Source: Karalla daura
Lineage: Eukaryota; Chordata; Actinopteri; Chaetodontiformes; Leiognathidae
NCBI GenBank assembly: GCA_029224185.1
Contig: CM055188.1
Coordinates: 32,710,142 to 32,774,141, forward strand
Direction: 5' to 3'
DNA length: 64,000 bases
Positions 23,885 to 48,182 of this stretch are shown one piece after another (within the stretch, counting starts at the first letter, position 1; each line of letters begins with the position of its first letter). A program made the position numbers and the translations under genes. The notes beneath the pieces are model-generated. The model had not been told where the DNA came from. It made no database searches and worked only from the letters and a program-made list of their open reading frames with translations.

Positions 23885-26800
23885 AAAACAGCAGGATGAG
23901 CAAAAGAGGGACAGAGGCTACAACATGGTCATTCCATATGCGTCCAGACTAGTATCTGAGGAGCTCAAGATGATTTTCCAGAAACACAGACACATACACT
24001 GAGGAGAGCAAATGCTCTGAATGATGAACAAACAGTCCCTGAACTCCTGGAGGGCTGATTAATGTATATACATATACATAAACATATATACACACACACA
24101 CACATATAACACACACACACAGATATATATATAGCATCTAATACGCTACACTACCACAGTCACTCATACCCAGGGGCAAACCAAACTAAACGTATATGTT
24201 TTTGTAAAATATAATGGACTATGGATTTATTCACCCCACAACAGGTTCAGGGAGACCAGGCAGACACGCCCAGTCTGACCCTCAACCTCAAAATGGGCAA
24301 TAGAAAATTATTCTTGTTGTCCTATTACGAAATTAGAGAAAAGCTCAAACAATCAAAAAATGTGTGTTTACTGAAATGGCAGACAGTTCCTCTGTCTGGC
24401 TCCTGCTCGCCTCACCCACCTGTGGAGCCACTTCAATAACCTTTGATTCATGGACAAATTGTTGAAAGCTCTTGCAAAACAGAGGAATGAATGGTTTATT
24501 GAGGTTACAGCACAAATAAAAAAAGATAATTTAATCGGATAATCAGAAAATTATGTTGTTTTCCTTTAAGTGTACTTCTTTCTTTCATTCTGGAATTCAA
24601 TTTCAGACCCTTGTGTGTTCTTGGGGGTTGAAGATTTTCTATTATCAGCACTGTTCTCGTTTCTGTGTCCTTCGGGTTTTGCTGGAGCTCTTTCAGCGAC
24701 GATTCCCTCTGTCTGGAGAGATGTGGCCTCTCTCCCTTTAAAAAAACATCCACTTCACCTCAGTGGCAAACATTATATTGTATAACTGTCCCAGAAAATT
24801 TTTAATGGAAAAATAAAAGAACCTTTTCAACTACAGCGAACAAACTGAAACAGAAAGTACTGCATTTCTATCATAGGTGCGGTGAAGACAGTTCAATATA
24901 TGACCTTACATATGAAACGCTGGTGCAGAAGAGCACAGTCTCACTTAATTAGCCGTCATGTTTTGTGTTGATGGGAAAAGCTTATTTGTGCAGTTTGACA
25001 GTGAAAGAGAAAAGCGGTTAACTTGCCTGACATTTAGCGATCTCTGTGCAGGGGAAGTAAATCGACAGAGCGGGAGGGTTATTGCTCAACAGCAGGAAAA
25101 AAACCCCACAAACGACCCCTTGTAAGAGTTCAGGTGGGTGGTTAGAAAGAGTACGCACACTTCCTGTCGGAGGACACGTTCAAGAAATAGCGTTGAGCAA
25201 GGGAAGTGGAACACGAAGACCTCGGTGACCCCGAACCTAACCTCTCGCTACTCAGATTACAAACTGAAACGTAAAGGAACAAAGACTCTTACTTGGTCAT
25301 GCTTCATGCCGCAGGTGGATTTCTGCACACAGTTGCAGTTTTTGCTTTTTTTAAAAATGTATTTATGATTTAATGTCACCACAGTATTCTCAAATATAGC
25401 GGTTAAAGCGTAAGTGATTCAGGTGTGGCTGACTTTGCATCGAATCCTGCGGTTTATGTGTCACACAGAAACTGTCACTCTTCAATTAGGCTCCTGAGCA
25501 GACTCTAAATGTCATCACTCACTCAGACTACACCTCTGACAAGCAATCGTCTGACGTGACAGGAGGACTTGTCGTGTGCACTACACTCTTTTGCAGCCGG
25601 TGCCAGATGTTTTAATGAAGAGTAATCGCCGTCGTTAAAGGAAACTGGCCCGTCAAGGAGAGCACTGTTTCAAATCTTTGCAGCATGTGTGTTTCGGTGA
25701 CGTCAACTCTACTTCCTCATTGTTTTGGCGCCCTGCAGAATGTGTAGAAAGAAAATTGCAATCAACTAGTTCTCCTCTTTCAGATATATATTTACTTTAT
25801 CCTGTTTAAAACATGCCGTGTGGAAAAGAGGTGAACTGAGGCGAACTTGTCTCCCGGCCACGAACTGTTTACACACTGGACAAAAGTGATGAAATGGAAT
25901 GTGGAAATGAGGAAATGTGGAAATGACCTTTAGGCTTTTTCACTGCACCAAGTAAAGACATTTGTCATACTATATGCCTTCTATGGGCGGAGTATGAGCA
26001 CATACATGTATGTGTTCACACATTCTCATACAGTTAAACCGACTATAGCCTAACACCACAACTTGGCTCAAACTCAGTCCCTAATTTACATTTACATTCA
26101 GTGATTTAGGAAACTCTAATCTCCAAAGCAATTTACATGAAGGTCATGTAAAGTTACGTCATGTCGTACTGTCGATCAATTTCTCAAATTAAGGTAAAGA
26201 ACTGTTATGACTCTGTGCATGAGGTCCACAAACATTTATTTATGCTTCTTTGAAGGAGGGTGGTGCTGCACAATGTCAAGGCAACATCAATCAAAGATAC
26301 AGAGCATCTAAAAAAGAAAAAAACCTCAATGTTTCTCTTTGGTCTTCATCTTGAATATCTGAGACCCCATGCAGAAAAGATGCGTCACTGCAGTTTATTG
26401 CTTTTATTGGCGAAATCCGGGAAAGTCACAGTGTTGTTTGAGTCATTACAGAGATTCACTGAACAGAATATTGGGAAATATCAAATGCTTCTCTTAGCTC
26501 GGGAACATGGACACACAACAAGTGGTGAAGTGCAAGACGTTGGAATAAAACTGCCTGAGACTTTAAAGCAACAAAACTCCAGCTCTCAGAGACCAGCACC
26601 TAAAATTAGTTACACCACAAAAATAACCTTCAACAATCAAAACATATTTTTTAAAACGGGATTTGACAGATGACTTGTTTAATTGCACTATTGTCATCAT
26701 CATGTATTTTTACCTAAATGCACTAGCTAAAAGCTAATTCAGCTGAAGGCTAATGCACGCTAAGCAGTGCACATTAAAGCCGAGTACTGTGAGTACGGGG

Positions 26801-29800
26801 ATGTCGCACACCCAGTGAATAACAGTATTTCCACCTCGCTCCGACGCAACGTGGACTTACGTAAACTATCGTTTACAACTTGAGGCGTGAGTGGATGCCA
26901 ACCTTCTGACATTTGATACGACTATTAATGTGACATGAGAGCAGATTAAGGCAGTCAACCGGTTGAGGAAATGAAAGAAGATTAAAAAAAAACCCAAAAC
27001 AAAACAATAACAAAACAGCGACATCCAGTCACAAATTGTCCCGTAAAAAAACTAGAATAAAATAAAAATAGTTGTTAGTCTCCGGGCGAGGAATCATTTA
27101 CTGTTTAGGGTCCTTGGCAGAGACGGTGGCAGAGGACTCTTGCTTCAGAGGGCAAAAGTTCAGGGATAAAAGGGATCACTCAGGAGATTACTCCCATGTA
27201 CGTAACACGGATGCCTAGAACACAAACAAAGAGCATTATGTTGCTCAGCTTTATTTCAGGCGCTGCGTGTGCATGCGAGAGTGAGCGCTCCTCTAACCTT
27301 TATCCCCTGCGCTCGTCTTTAATATCTACCGAATGTGTGTTTTCTTTACGCGTACCCTCCCTGCCCCCTCCTCCAGACCGCCACCCCCCCTCAGTGCCGT
27401 AGGATTCTCCTTTTAGCTGTTTAAATGAAACATCTCCTTTTTTTTCGTGCCTCCACTCAGGGCAGTGTTTTTCAATCAGATTAGTACAGCACATTCTGTT
27501 CTGTTTCACTTCCTGATGACTGTGTGGAGCCTGTATCCCTGAATGAACTCACCCGCGTGCTTCTGGTTACACCGAGACACTCATTCAGACAGACGCATTC
27601 TCACAAACCGCCTGTCAGATTTTTTTGTACTTTGTATAATATTTAGTGTTAAATGTGCATTTTAAAGCTTGTTCGTGGCATAAAATAACAGCATTGATAA
27701 GACAGTGTCTGTGTCCTCTGGGCTTATCTTTCTTTGGTGGAGCTCTGAGAGGCTCCAAGACATAAATCCATACAACTGTTCACATCTGTAACACATCTGT
27801 TTATTTCACTTTTCACTGATTTTCCCATTTCCTATGAAAGCCGCGGCTTTCATCAGAAACAGAGACAAGATGTTTCAGGAAGGAACAGAGTGTCTAGGGC
27901 CATGTGTCGATATAGAAATCTACTCATGCGTTTCGGTTCAGCTCAGGTCAGCTCTTTTTTCTGACCTCCACTTAAGCACACAAGAACGGGGAGGGAAGTG
28001 CCAACAAAGCTACCAGGACACCATGGTTCAGACCGGGGTTAGGGAAAATAAACAAATCCCTGCCTGGGCTGCAGTCCGCCTTGATGCTCTCTCTTTAAAG
28101 AAGACGTGTTATATATAGAACACAGTCGTCTGTATGGAGCCTCACACACTGCATCCATATCTTTTCTGTGGCTTTTTACGTCCTTGTAAGTTTAAGAAGG
28201 TGTGTGTGAGGTGGGGATTTAGCCTTAACTTTCTAGTGTTGCACATTGCATGAAAATGTATCTGTGTAAGTTTTTGGATGAGTTCTGCTCCTGCACGGCT
28301 GTTGGACTCTGCTTCTGAGTAACTCGTTTTGACAATATGTGGAACCTACTTCTGTATCTCCCCGCGACCGATTGCTCAAAAGATTACTCAGCTGCTTGAC
28401 AACATCCCTGCGGGTTTGCAGAATCAGGTTCACTTGTGTTATGTCACCTTTGTAATTAACAGGATCATCATGTTCCCTCCAATGGCTGCCTGGCTGTCTG
28501 CCAGCACTGTGTGGTCAGACAGTGTCCTCATCACCTCTGACTGTGGGATTCACCCTCCAGAAAACCTGCAATAAACTTTTAACTATCTAAACACTGCACG
28601 GCCAGCACTTAAAAGGAACGAATCCCTGTGAAAAAGTCGCAGTTGGCGACAAAGCGGAGCCAGATATTGACATTTTAAAGCATTTTAACAGAAGAATGTG
28701 GCAGGCACAAGACAAGCTGTAGTGCAAACATCCTGTACGGACATTACAATATACCAGAATCCTCCAACCACAAAAGAAGAAAAGCAAAGCCATAAAAATC
28801 TGTTACGACTTTTCTGGGAATTTCATCTGCTATTCTTGCTTGTTCCCTGATGGACATCAAGTCTGTATACAGACGCTGACAAGGTTATTTAAACACAAAT
28901 GCAGATAAATAAGCAGATTAAATGCCAGGTTTTCAGACTAATGCTGGATGTCTTCTGCTAGCGATTGCAGGATTTAACGGATCCAACACAAGTTATTTTT
29001 TGCACTCACTCTACAGCAGAAAGTTACATGTATTTTGTTTTTGTTTAAGCCGCTGTTAACAAGCCTGATCACAATGATAGGTTTTAGGAATGAGATCAGA
29101 GTTAATCCAGCGGATTCTTCCACTGCACGACGGTCAAAATCATATCTGAGCATGTTCCTCGTGTGTTGTAAAATCCAGCGAGCGTGAGAAGTTTGATTGC
29201 CTACATAAAACGCCTTTTGTGATTCTTTTCATGCATATAACTTATCATCACAAATATGACTCACAACCAACCACTTTGTGGGTTGGTTGGCGAGAAATCT
29301 GAAATAACAATTTTTCACCAAGTCCGGTTTATAAACTAGGTTAGAACAAACAAGACCTTTGTCAACACTAATGTTCCTAAAGTTTGGTAACTTCCCCTGT
29401 CTTGTTCCACTCGCAATTTTGCGTCTGGAGTTTTTGAATCCCCGATTAAGCAGATGCAGAGAGAGTTCAATGGAGGACAAACAAAACCACTCATAACATA
29501 GTCGTGCAGAAGTCAGCAAGTCCAAAGTTTTTTTGGATTTAGATTTCACAAGATCATAAAGCTGACATTATGTTACATATGGCAATAAATATGGATGGCT
29601 CACATGGTCACACACAACGACTGAACACTCATTTACTGGGTCAGCAGACCAAATTAGACTATGGTATCGAGGTAGGGTCGGTTAAACACTCAAAACATGC
29701 AAATAGCTGCGCTATTTTCTTTTCAGGTTGAATTGTCAAAGTTACTGAATATGTCACACTTGTCCAGCAGTGACAGAGACCTCTCTTCCACCACAGTGCG

Positions 29801-31020
29801 CATCTATTCTCACTCTGTCACCCTTTAAAGGAACTGTTATTATGTTCTACTGCTGTCTGTCTTGATTTAGATTAGAGAGTCAAAACAGAAGCTCATTCGT
29901 GGAATATGACACTTTGCACTACTTCCCCACATTCTAAGAAATACTTTGGCCTGTGCCATCTGGATGAGGTTCCACCCATAAACCGCCACTGCCAAGCGTC
30001 GCCTCTGTTGTACATCTCTATGTGGAAGTATCATGACTTTATTATCTATTTATTTATTAACTAACAGTTTCCCTCCTGGTGTAAGTGTAACTTTCACATT
30101 GTTGCATGTTTCAATGTTTTATGTTTATCCTTTTTTTAAACGCCTTTAACCAGCATTTGGCTATAACCTAGTATTCTTTTATAGCGTTTTTGCTAGTTTG
30201 TCATAATTCAATAGTGTAATTGATAGTTAAAAATACCAGCTATGTTACAGTATATTAGACCTGTATAAAGTGCAAAACCAAAAAACAGATGTGATCTCCT
30301 AAATCTAGTGCATTAACTACAAACTACAAATGGAGGTAGGCCACTATAATTTGGATTTTAATAGATTTGTGACCTGTTTTGGTGTTGTTTTGCCTCCACA
30401 CGTGTTGATTATGTTATGTTATGTTATGTTATGTTGTGGTGTCCTAGTCCTCCTCCTTCTCCTCCTCCCAGTTTGGGACAGGGAGGATCATGTATACTGT
30501 TCCTGTTACTTTTCCAGAGCGTGCACTCTATACTTGTATGCTAATACATGCAAGATGGATTAGTTTGGCTAGCTGGGAAGCTCCTCATGTCACACTTTTC
30601 TGTACACTCCATGCTAAACACCAGCTATTGTGGTAAACACTTTTTCTTTCACTCCTTAAATGTATTACTTAGTTATCAACGTTTGCCTAAATACACAGTA
30701 GTGTCACAAAAAAAGATGAAAAGCAGCACTAGTCTCAACACCAGCACCACGCAAACAGCACAAGGTGGAACACACACACATACACATAAAAAAGGCACAA
30801 ATGGAAAATCATTTTCTTGACAACCACACAAAAGCATTTATCCTCAGTAGCATTAAAAACAATGAACTGGGGAGGAAAAATGCGACAAAGTAAAATATAT
30901 ACACATATATTTATATACATATATATCTGTTTTTTTACCGTCTCTTACAGAAACAGTAATCCGAGTCTGGAAGCTTCTTTATCGGGTACAGAGTGAGCTG
31001 TGGGTCGGTGGTGGAAGAGG

Positions 31021-31080
31021 AGCTACTCTCTCTCTCTCACACACACACGCACGCACGCACGCACGCACGCGCACATACAT
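31021..31080 (+). repeat. (CT)n-(CA)n-(CACG)n compound microsatellite
   Basis: CT, then CA, then CGCA units in series. Confidence 0.9.
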
Positions 31081-31182
31081 ACACGCTTACTGCAGATTCA
31101 CATACGCACGTTCACGTGCATACATGCATGCACGTGCGCGCGGTCGCGCGGACATGCACGGCGGTGTTGATGCGTGTTGTCA

Positions 31183-31188
<6 letters not shown>

Positions 31189-31260
<72 letters not shown>
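31189..31260 (+). repeat. (GA)n microsatellite upstream of fkbp5
   Basis: GA tract with two GATA interruptions, ending 14 bp before the first GRE-like site. Confidence 0.95.
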
Positions 31261-31261
<1 letters not shown>

Positions 31262-31273
31262 ACAGCCTGCTGC

Positions 31274-31288
31274 GGTACAGGCTGTTCC
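31274..31288 (+). promoter_or_regulatory. fkbp5: Glucocorticoid response element-like site 1
   Basis: GGTACAGGCTGTTCC fits the GR/AR/MR/PR consensus GGTACAnnnTGTTCT at 11 of 12 defined bases. It also lies in a hairpin-forming inverted repeat (AACAGCCTG at 31261 against CAGGCTGTT at 31278). Confidence 0.6.
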
Positions 31289-31333
31289 CGGCCTGGCTCG
31301 GCACGGAACGGGTTACAGGTCAGGGTGTCTATT

Positions 31334-31348
31334 GGAACACAGTGTTCT
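31334..31348 (+). promoter_or_regulatory. fkbp5: Glucocorticoid response element-like site 2
   Basis: GGAACACAGTGTTCT has a perfect TGTTCT half-site, the correct three-base spacer, and a GGAACA half-site (one base from AGAACA). It is 45 bp after site 1. A weaker third match (GGAACATTGTGTTAC) follows at 31385-31399. Confidence 0.65.
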
Positions 31349-32346
31349 CATCAGCAGTGGCAGCGGTACAGCTACAGTACAGCCGGAACATTGTGTTACT
31401 TTCTGGCTGCTTTCCAAAGACCTGCCCCCTCTTTTCGTATTACACTAAACGCCCTCCCACAACTGCTCTCTCTCTCCCTCTCTCTCTCTCTATCTCGCTC
31501 GCTCTCTATCTCTATGTCTGTGTGTCTCACCCCACACCGACCGGCGTCATTTTATAGTCTTTAAGATCCATGTGGCTGCAGCTTGTACCGGCACAGAGAG
31601 AGAGAGAGAGGGAGAGAGGGAGGGAGGGGGAGCGAGGGATAAGAACACACACACGGAGGGAGAGAGAGAGAGCGTAAACGCATGGGCAGAACATTTAGTA
31701 CCCTGGACATGAGATGAGAGGGGTGGCCTTGAATTAAGACGAGTAGACCCGGTGAAAGAAAGAAAGACACAGTGATAGAGACAGACAGACAGAGAGACAG
31801 AGAAGGAAAGAAAGAGAGAAAGAAAGAAAGAAAAAGAAAACCCACTGGTTGTAATTCCAGCTGCAGCTTCTCAGAAGACGGATCCGAGGAAGGAAGATAA
31901 AAGGAGTAAAACGTGAGTGTGGTACATTTTGTTACATTTGCATTCTTTGTTTTTTTGTGTTTGTTGTTGTTGTTAATGCATCGTTTTTGTCCTGCACGCG
32001 AAAATCTTATTTTATAACGGGGAGTTAATTGAAGGCGCGAGCGTTACCGGCTTCTTTTCTATATTGTGTCACACCTTGTCAGACTTAAATGTGTTATCAG
32101 TCAGACAGAGCTGCCTTTTGCTCAGCTGCTTTGTAAATGATGAAGGGTTTTCTTTATTGTAAATATCGGGGGATGAGTGTGGGAACGGCTGTAGTTGTGT
32201 CTGGTCAGGAGACAAACGCGGTGTCCACTTGATGTGGACACACTCAGAGATGTTCTCAGGAGGGATGTTGGATCTGCCACACGTGTTGGGGCATTTGAGG
32301 TTACAGCTGGAGGAGTACTCTGGAAAATAAGGGCTGATAAGAGTAC

Positions 32347-32347
<1 letters not shown>

Positions 32348-32402
<55 letters not shown>
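32348..32402 (+). repeat. (GT)n microsatellite
   Basis: About 26 GT units in fkbp5 intron 1. Confidence 0.97.
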
Positions 32403-32404
<2 letters not shown>

Positions 32405-33016
32405 CACTTGGTTTCCCAGAGGAGCTAGATGAAGACAACAGTTTACATCCAGTCTCCCTTCAGGCTTAGGTGTACCTTCACAAATTACAGGTCCTCTCGC
32501 CCCCGTTTCTGAGAAATCAGAGTGACATCAGCTGCGGCTCTCACAGTTATTCATCTTAAAAAACCAAGTTGTTGCATTGCAGATCTCAATGGCAGCTTGG
32601 GGAACAACTTTAAATATTATTTCAACAGAGGGGGAACAGAGCTGACAGCCATTAAATGAAGATGGATAACTTCATGTAAAGAAGCAAAACAGCTCCAACT
32701 AAATGGGATAAGTTATTTGATCTTACCGTTATAAAGAGTGCAAGACACTAAGGTGCAGACAGACACACACGCACGCATACACACACACACACACACAGAC
32801 TTTGATTTCAGATCCGTGCCAGGTCTGTAGCAGCAGCAGCATGACGGTGATGTCATGACGAAACACACCTTTACAAGCCTCATTTTGTAATGTCAAAGCA
32901 GACGCGTCAGACAATGCCCTGCCTCAGGATGTGTTGTGGGGTCCAGGCACAGCGTGTGCTCGAGCTGCTCACATGTGAATCAGCACAGAGCACGGATGTG
33001 AGAGAGGACACTTGCA

Positions 33017-33064
33017 TACATCCATCCATCCATACATCCATCCATACATCCATCCGTACGTACG
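33017..33064 (+). repeat. (CATC/CATA)n microsatellite
   Basis: Imperfect CATC and CATA units ending in GTAC repeats. Confidence 0.85.
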
Positions 33065-33382
33065 TAGAGTGAAGCCTACATGTTGTTTTATCCGTACAGT
33101 AAGTTCTCCATCTTAGGCACAAGATGATTCCTGGAGGAGAAGCACAACAGACTGACTACAGTCAGTGTGGTGAAAAACTTTCAGTGATGCACATACCTTG
33201 ATGAATGTTATTTCTGCAAACACTTATTCTGCAAATTGTGACTTTGAAACATACAGTCAGTTTCATTAAAAAAGATGGTGTTTGTAGTCAAAGCCAGGTT
33301 GTAAGCAAGGGGGTCTCAGATGGGTGAACACCATCAGGCTTTGCCAGCGGGGAACTGTGAATAGAAGGAACATTGTGTCCAG

Positions 33383-33383
<1 letters not shown>

Positions 33384-33432
<49 letters not shown>
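33384..33432 (+). repeat. (AC)n microsatellite
   Basis: About 24 AC units in fkbp5 intron 1. Confidence 0.97.
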
Positions 33433-33434
<2 letters not shown>

Positions 33435-34710
33435 GTGCACCTACATCTGAAATGAAAACCCATGAAATTTAAGAGACACAGGACAAGGTGTTGTCTCAGA
33501 AGATCAGGACATTTTGTGCTTGTGTGGAACAGTTCAGTAAACACACGCACACACTCACGATTTGTGGCGAGTGACACAAAATTTGAAGGAGCTGCAGAAC
33601 ATTGTGCAGATGCCAGAGATGGAGACTTTTTCCTTCTTTTTTTTACGATGTCAGAAATCTATTTCTCAATTAATTGGCCAAAGCGGATAAATCATTGCCA
33701 AGTTAGAGCATCTCAGGTCAGGCTGAGTTGCGTCATTTTCATCCAGGCTCTTTGAGAATTTGACATCTTGCAGGATGTCCAAATATTTGCACTTTGCCAC
33801 CAACAGCATGGGAGATGTCCTCATGTTCCACCTGGTGGAAAAAATCTTGAGAGCTCTCTCTCCCTCTCTCTCTCCCTCTCTTCCTCCCCCTCTCTCTCCC
33901 TCTTTCTCTTCTCTAGAAGAGTTTTTTGGCCAGCGAGCATCTCTGCAAACTGCATGACCTGTCCTGTCCCTAAATCTGATTCATTACCTAAACTTGTCCT
34001 AATGTCGCACTCCGTCCAGTCCGCCGAGCTCCAATGAGAGTTACAACAAGGTGTGATGTGACAGAATCTGTCAGGCCACAGCGAGTTATTTTCTCTTACG
34101 TGATTTTCATGTTGTGACACAGAACCAACACAGAAACCTTCCCGTTTTGTCGTCTAACAGCAGCACAACCAATAATCCGACACAGATCTTACATCATTGT
34201 TTGCTTGTGGTTTATATAAAGTTTGAAACCGAAGCATCACGCGACCTTCAACTTCATCACAGTTAGAGCAGATTCAACGTTCTGGGCCCCAGTCGTTGTT
34301 ATTCCTCTGTGCCTGATGAAACTTGAGCTCCAAATGTAATGCATAATAAAGTTAATCCTGCATATCACTCCATTTTGAGAAGCATGAAACACCTGGAGTT
34401 GCATTTTCAGCTTTCCTAGTGTTACTTTCCAGCTCGGGCCAAAAGTTTTCGCGTGATTAACATCCCACTCTCCGAACAGCTGTGAGCCGATGCCATTCGA
34501 GCAAGTGTTAACATCTCAGCTGTTGCATGTGATGATAATTGCCAAATAGCGCCTGGCAACATGCTTAACATAGCTAACTCACTTTTTTTCATTGTCTCCA
34601 AACAATGTCGAGATTATTTTGCCAGCGCAGACTGAAAAAAATTCTTGCTGCCATGTGCACTGAGATAGAAACAAAGCTCCTGTGATAGAGGTGAAGAGGC
34701 AACATGTTGC

Positions 34711-34772
<62 letters not shown>

Positions 34773-34813
34773 GTATCTATCTATCTATCTGTCTGTCTGT
34801 CTGTGTCTGTCTA
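34711..34813 (+). repeat. (GTCT)n array with ATCT tail
   Basis: Tandem GTCT units followed by a few ATCT units, in fkbp5 intron 1. Confidence 0.95.
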
Positions 34814-34941
34814 TGTAAACTCTCTATCTGTTACAGTTATTTTTGTAGTCAAGTAACCTGTTTCAAATGACTTTCAATTAGATGATCAGTTTATAAAATG
34901 ATACAAAAACAGAAAATTGCTAATGCTTCTTTCTGTCTCTT

Positions 34942-35172
<231 letters not shown>

Positions 35173-35427
35173 ATACAGACAGAGAGCAAGATATATACAT
35201 ACATAGAGAGAATCAGACAGATCTAAACAAAGCTAGATAGATGATCTATCTATCTAATCTGACCTGTGAGTTAGTTGGTGAAACCACAGGATAGTTTTGT
35301 GTCCTGATAGTATCAGCCGTCATCTAACTTCAGATTTTCACCTGCCTCATTAGAAACGAAGCCAGAGAGATATCTGTGACCGTGGCTGTGATTCTAGCAG
35401 CGTTATCGGCACACACTGTTCCCGTAC

Positions 35428-35476
35428 AGACGTACGAGGAGGAGGAGGAGGAGGAGGAGGAGGAGGAGGAGGAGGA
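35428..35476 (+). repeat. (GGA)n microsatellite
   Basis: About 16 GGA units in fkbp5 intron 1. Confidence 0.95.
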
Positions 35477-36094
35477 CTGATAATAGTCATCACAAGTAAA
35501 ATATCTAAATGAGGTTCTGCCCCGGCTGCAGGTTTTAATGCCAGTGTCCAGGAGATATGTGGACGTTATTTATAGAATGACAAAGAGCAACAAAGGGCCA
35601 TAAACTAATAGCCGGAACACGCTGTACTTTCACAGTGTGTGTCAGGAAATAAAATGAGTGAAGTAAGTGACCCGACGGTGCCTTTCGACATATTTATAGT
35701 AATGTGACTGCTCAGATCAGACGAGCAGACTGATAGCGCTCACGGGTCGACGTGGATGTCGCTCTGCTATGAAGCTGTGAGATATCCTCCAGAGCGGCGC
35801 ATGCATGGATTTTTTTGGAACATCCTGGCCCTTTAAATAGCTACAAGTTATATAATGTGGAGAGGGGGAAAAAGTCCAAATTCACTGGGTGGAACAATAA
35901 TAATAGTAATAATAATAATAATGTGGAGATATTGATGTTTTTCTCAGATATTTTCCAGTTCGGCTCCAACAAATTAGACGTCTTTTTCCTTTGCTGCTGG
36001 TTTGTTCCAAAGTGAAAACATGAGACTGGAGGACGTGTTATTTATGGTGCCCGCTTTGTTAATACGTAGGCCCGCGTGTTCGTCATCTCCACAG

Positions 36095-36122
36095 AGCTCC
36101 CGTGTGATGCCCACGCGCAGTA

Positions 36123-36133
<11 letters not shown>
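36095..36133 (+). promoter_or_regulatory. fkbp5: fkbp5 5' leader with a short upstream reading frame overlapping the start
   Basis: The coding exon begins after the acceptor ATCTCCACAG at 36094. An ATG at 36107-36109 opens an eight-codon frame that ends at a TGA (36131-36133), overlapping the main start at 36123-36125. The main ATG is kept because MTTDQ matches the conserved MTTDE start. Confidence 0.6.
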
Positions 36134-46509
<10,376 letters not shown>

Positions 46510-47340
46510 CACTGAAAAGAAGAGGAGAAAGAATGACGAGCCTCTCTTTGCTTTCCCACAGCCCTGGGAACAGAGGCAGAGGAACAAAGTCGTCTAAAGT
46601 CCTCTAATCCAAACCTCTTTTATCCCAAAATCCAACGTTACCATTCCTGCATATAAAGCAGAAGCGCTAGCAGGGACGTTTTCAAGCCAGACAGCTTTTT
46701 TTCTCCCTCTTCTCCAACTTCCTGTCATAATAGCTGCCAGGACGCACCTTCCACCAGAGTCAGGACTGCAGAATCAGTGAGTTCAAAGATTGACGGACAC
46801 TTCTCCTTCTTCACCTCCTTCTTCTTCCTCTTGCCCCGACTTTTATTTTGATATAAACAAGAAGACATTATTTATTTTCTCAAGAAAAAGATGAATTCCA
46901 TTTGGTTTGTTGTTTAGGCTGCTGTGTAGAGTCGAGATGTGCCTGCACAGTGTGCTTCTGATTCCAAATCTGTGCTCTGACTTGCATTTGGTATTAAGCC
47001 TTTTCTTGGCAGCTGCATGCATGCATCATGAGGTGTTTGGTATTCAGACTTGAAACCTTGCTTGTTTTTTTTCTTTCTCCTGTTTTTTTGTTTTGTTTTT
47101 TGTTTTGAATGTGCAATATGTACTTTGGATAAGAAGTGTATCAAATTCCCCGTCAGCCAAGTGGTATTTAAAAAAAAGAAACACGATCAGTTCCACTTTT
47201 TTCTGTGTAACTTCCTACTTCCCATGTCAGCCCCCCCCCCCCCTTTTTTTTTACCCCTATATATAAATATATTTACCTCACCTGTTCTCACTCCTCTCAC
47301 CAACCTCAGGGTGCAGCAGAGAAGACAAACAATTATTTTT

Positions 47341-47346
47341 AATAAA
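47341..47346 (+). terminator. fkbp5: fkbp5 proximal polyadenylation signal
   Basis: Canonical AATAAA about 830 bases after the stop codon, followed within 20 bases by a genomic A-run. Confidence 0.45.
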
Positions 47347-48182
47347 TTGCACCCTGGAAAAAAAAAATTAAGGAAGGATGAGAAGGACATTTGATGAAGA
47401 CATGGTAGCACTGAGGCACCTCTTCGAATGTAGGGTATAACCAGAGCTAACAGTGACTTAAAGGAGACCTCGAATGAAAAGAAACAAAAACAGTTTTTCC
47501 CTTCGCCCCGTGAACCACTGTCGCTGGCCAAAGATGTACTGCAAGTCCAAAAACTTCTTCAAGTCCTCGTTCTTATGTAGATTAAAAAAAAGAATCAGAA
47601 GGTATTAGCAAGCGCGACGTAAACCATACCGGCCCCTACCTCTGAAACGTTAGCATGTTCTCCTCTCCGTTGATGTACTTGACTAACTGAAGACGCACGA
47701 CTGCAAAGTGAAGCTGGGTGAAGTTTCTGGGGAGACGTCGGTGTCCCTGATGCTTTCCCAGTCTGTACTCAGTAGGAGGCTGGGAGCGTAGCTGCTCCGT
47801 AAATGTATTGTTCCAGTTCAGGAAAAAAGTTGCAAAGCTGTGGCGTTTAGCAAACGAACGTAGCGCCACGTCGCTCTTTTGTTTAGCGCGGCACGTGAAG
47901 TCGCATTAAAGTTAGCTGAAAGACGCGCCAGATCAGCATGAAAGTGTGCTAGGTCTGTCACAGTCACAAGGTGGTGAAACGACTTGTAGAACCGCATCTG
48001 AGGCATTTCTGACGAAACCAGAGTCCCACAGCGTCAGTGCTCCTCCTGGACGCCATTCACCGGGAGCCCAAAACGAAAACCTCATTTACACAGGTACCCG
48101 ACCTGCTCCATCCTCCCTCATCTGCTCCCAGCTTTACCGCTATGTTTCCTGTATACAAGTTGGTTTTTTTCCGCGACCTCCT

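Larger units (their letters stand above)
22031..31020. other. Intergenic region between srsf3 and fkbp5
   Basis: I find no conserved exon on either strand in these 9 kb. The stretch holds microsatellites, one R3 repeat copy, CTCF-like sites and a possible fish repeat near 26080. Human cdkn1a sits beside SRSF3, but no CIP/KIP motif (such as RRNLFG or WNFDF) was found here. The longest open frame (26260-26673, 137 codons) matches nothing I know. Confidence 0.6.
31250..31912 (+). promoter_or_regulatory. fkbp5: fkbp5 promoter region and noncoding first exon (start uncertain)
   Basis: A donor AAAAC|GTGAGTG at 31912/31913 ends the likely first exon and would join the acceptor at 36094. Upstream there are purine tracts, (CT)n runs, and two glucocorticoid-response-element-like palindromes at 31274-31288 and 31334-31348. 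No convincing TATA box was seen, so the transcription start is not placed. Confidence 0.5.

Noticed and set aside
26260..26673. 137-codon plus-strand open frame in the intergenic region
   Set aside because: No recognisable domain, no splice partners and AT-rich composition; probably chance.
22031..31020. Possible cdkn1a between srsf3 and fkbp5
   Set aside because: Searched by eye for CIP/KIP motifs on both strands and found none; in human the gene lies on the other side of SRSF3.
33365..33379. Further GRE-like site GGAACATTGTGTCCA in fkbp5 intron 1
   Set aside because: Two mismatches in the second half-site; too weak to list as a feature.
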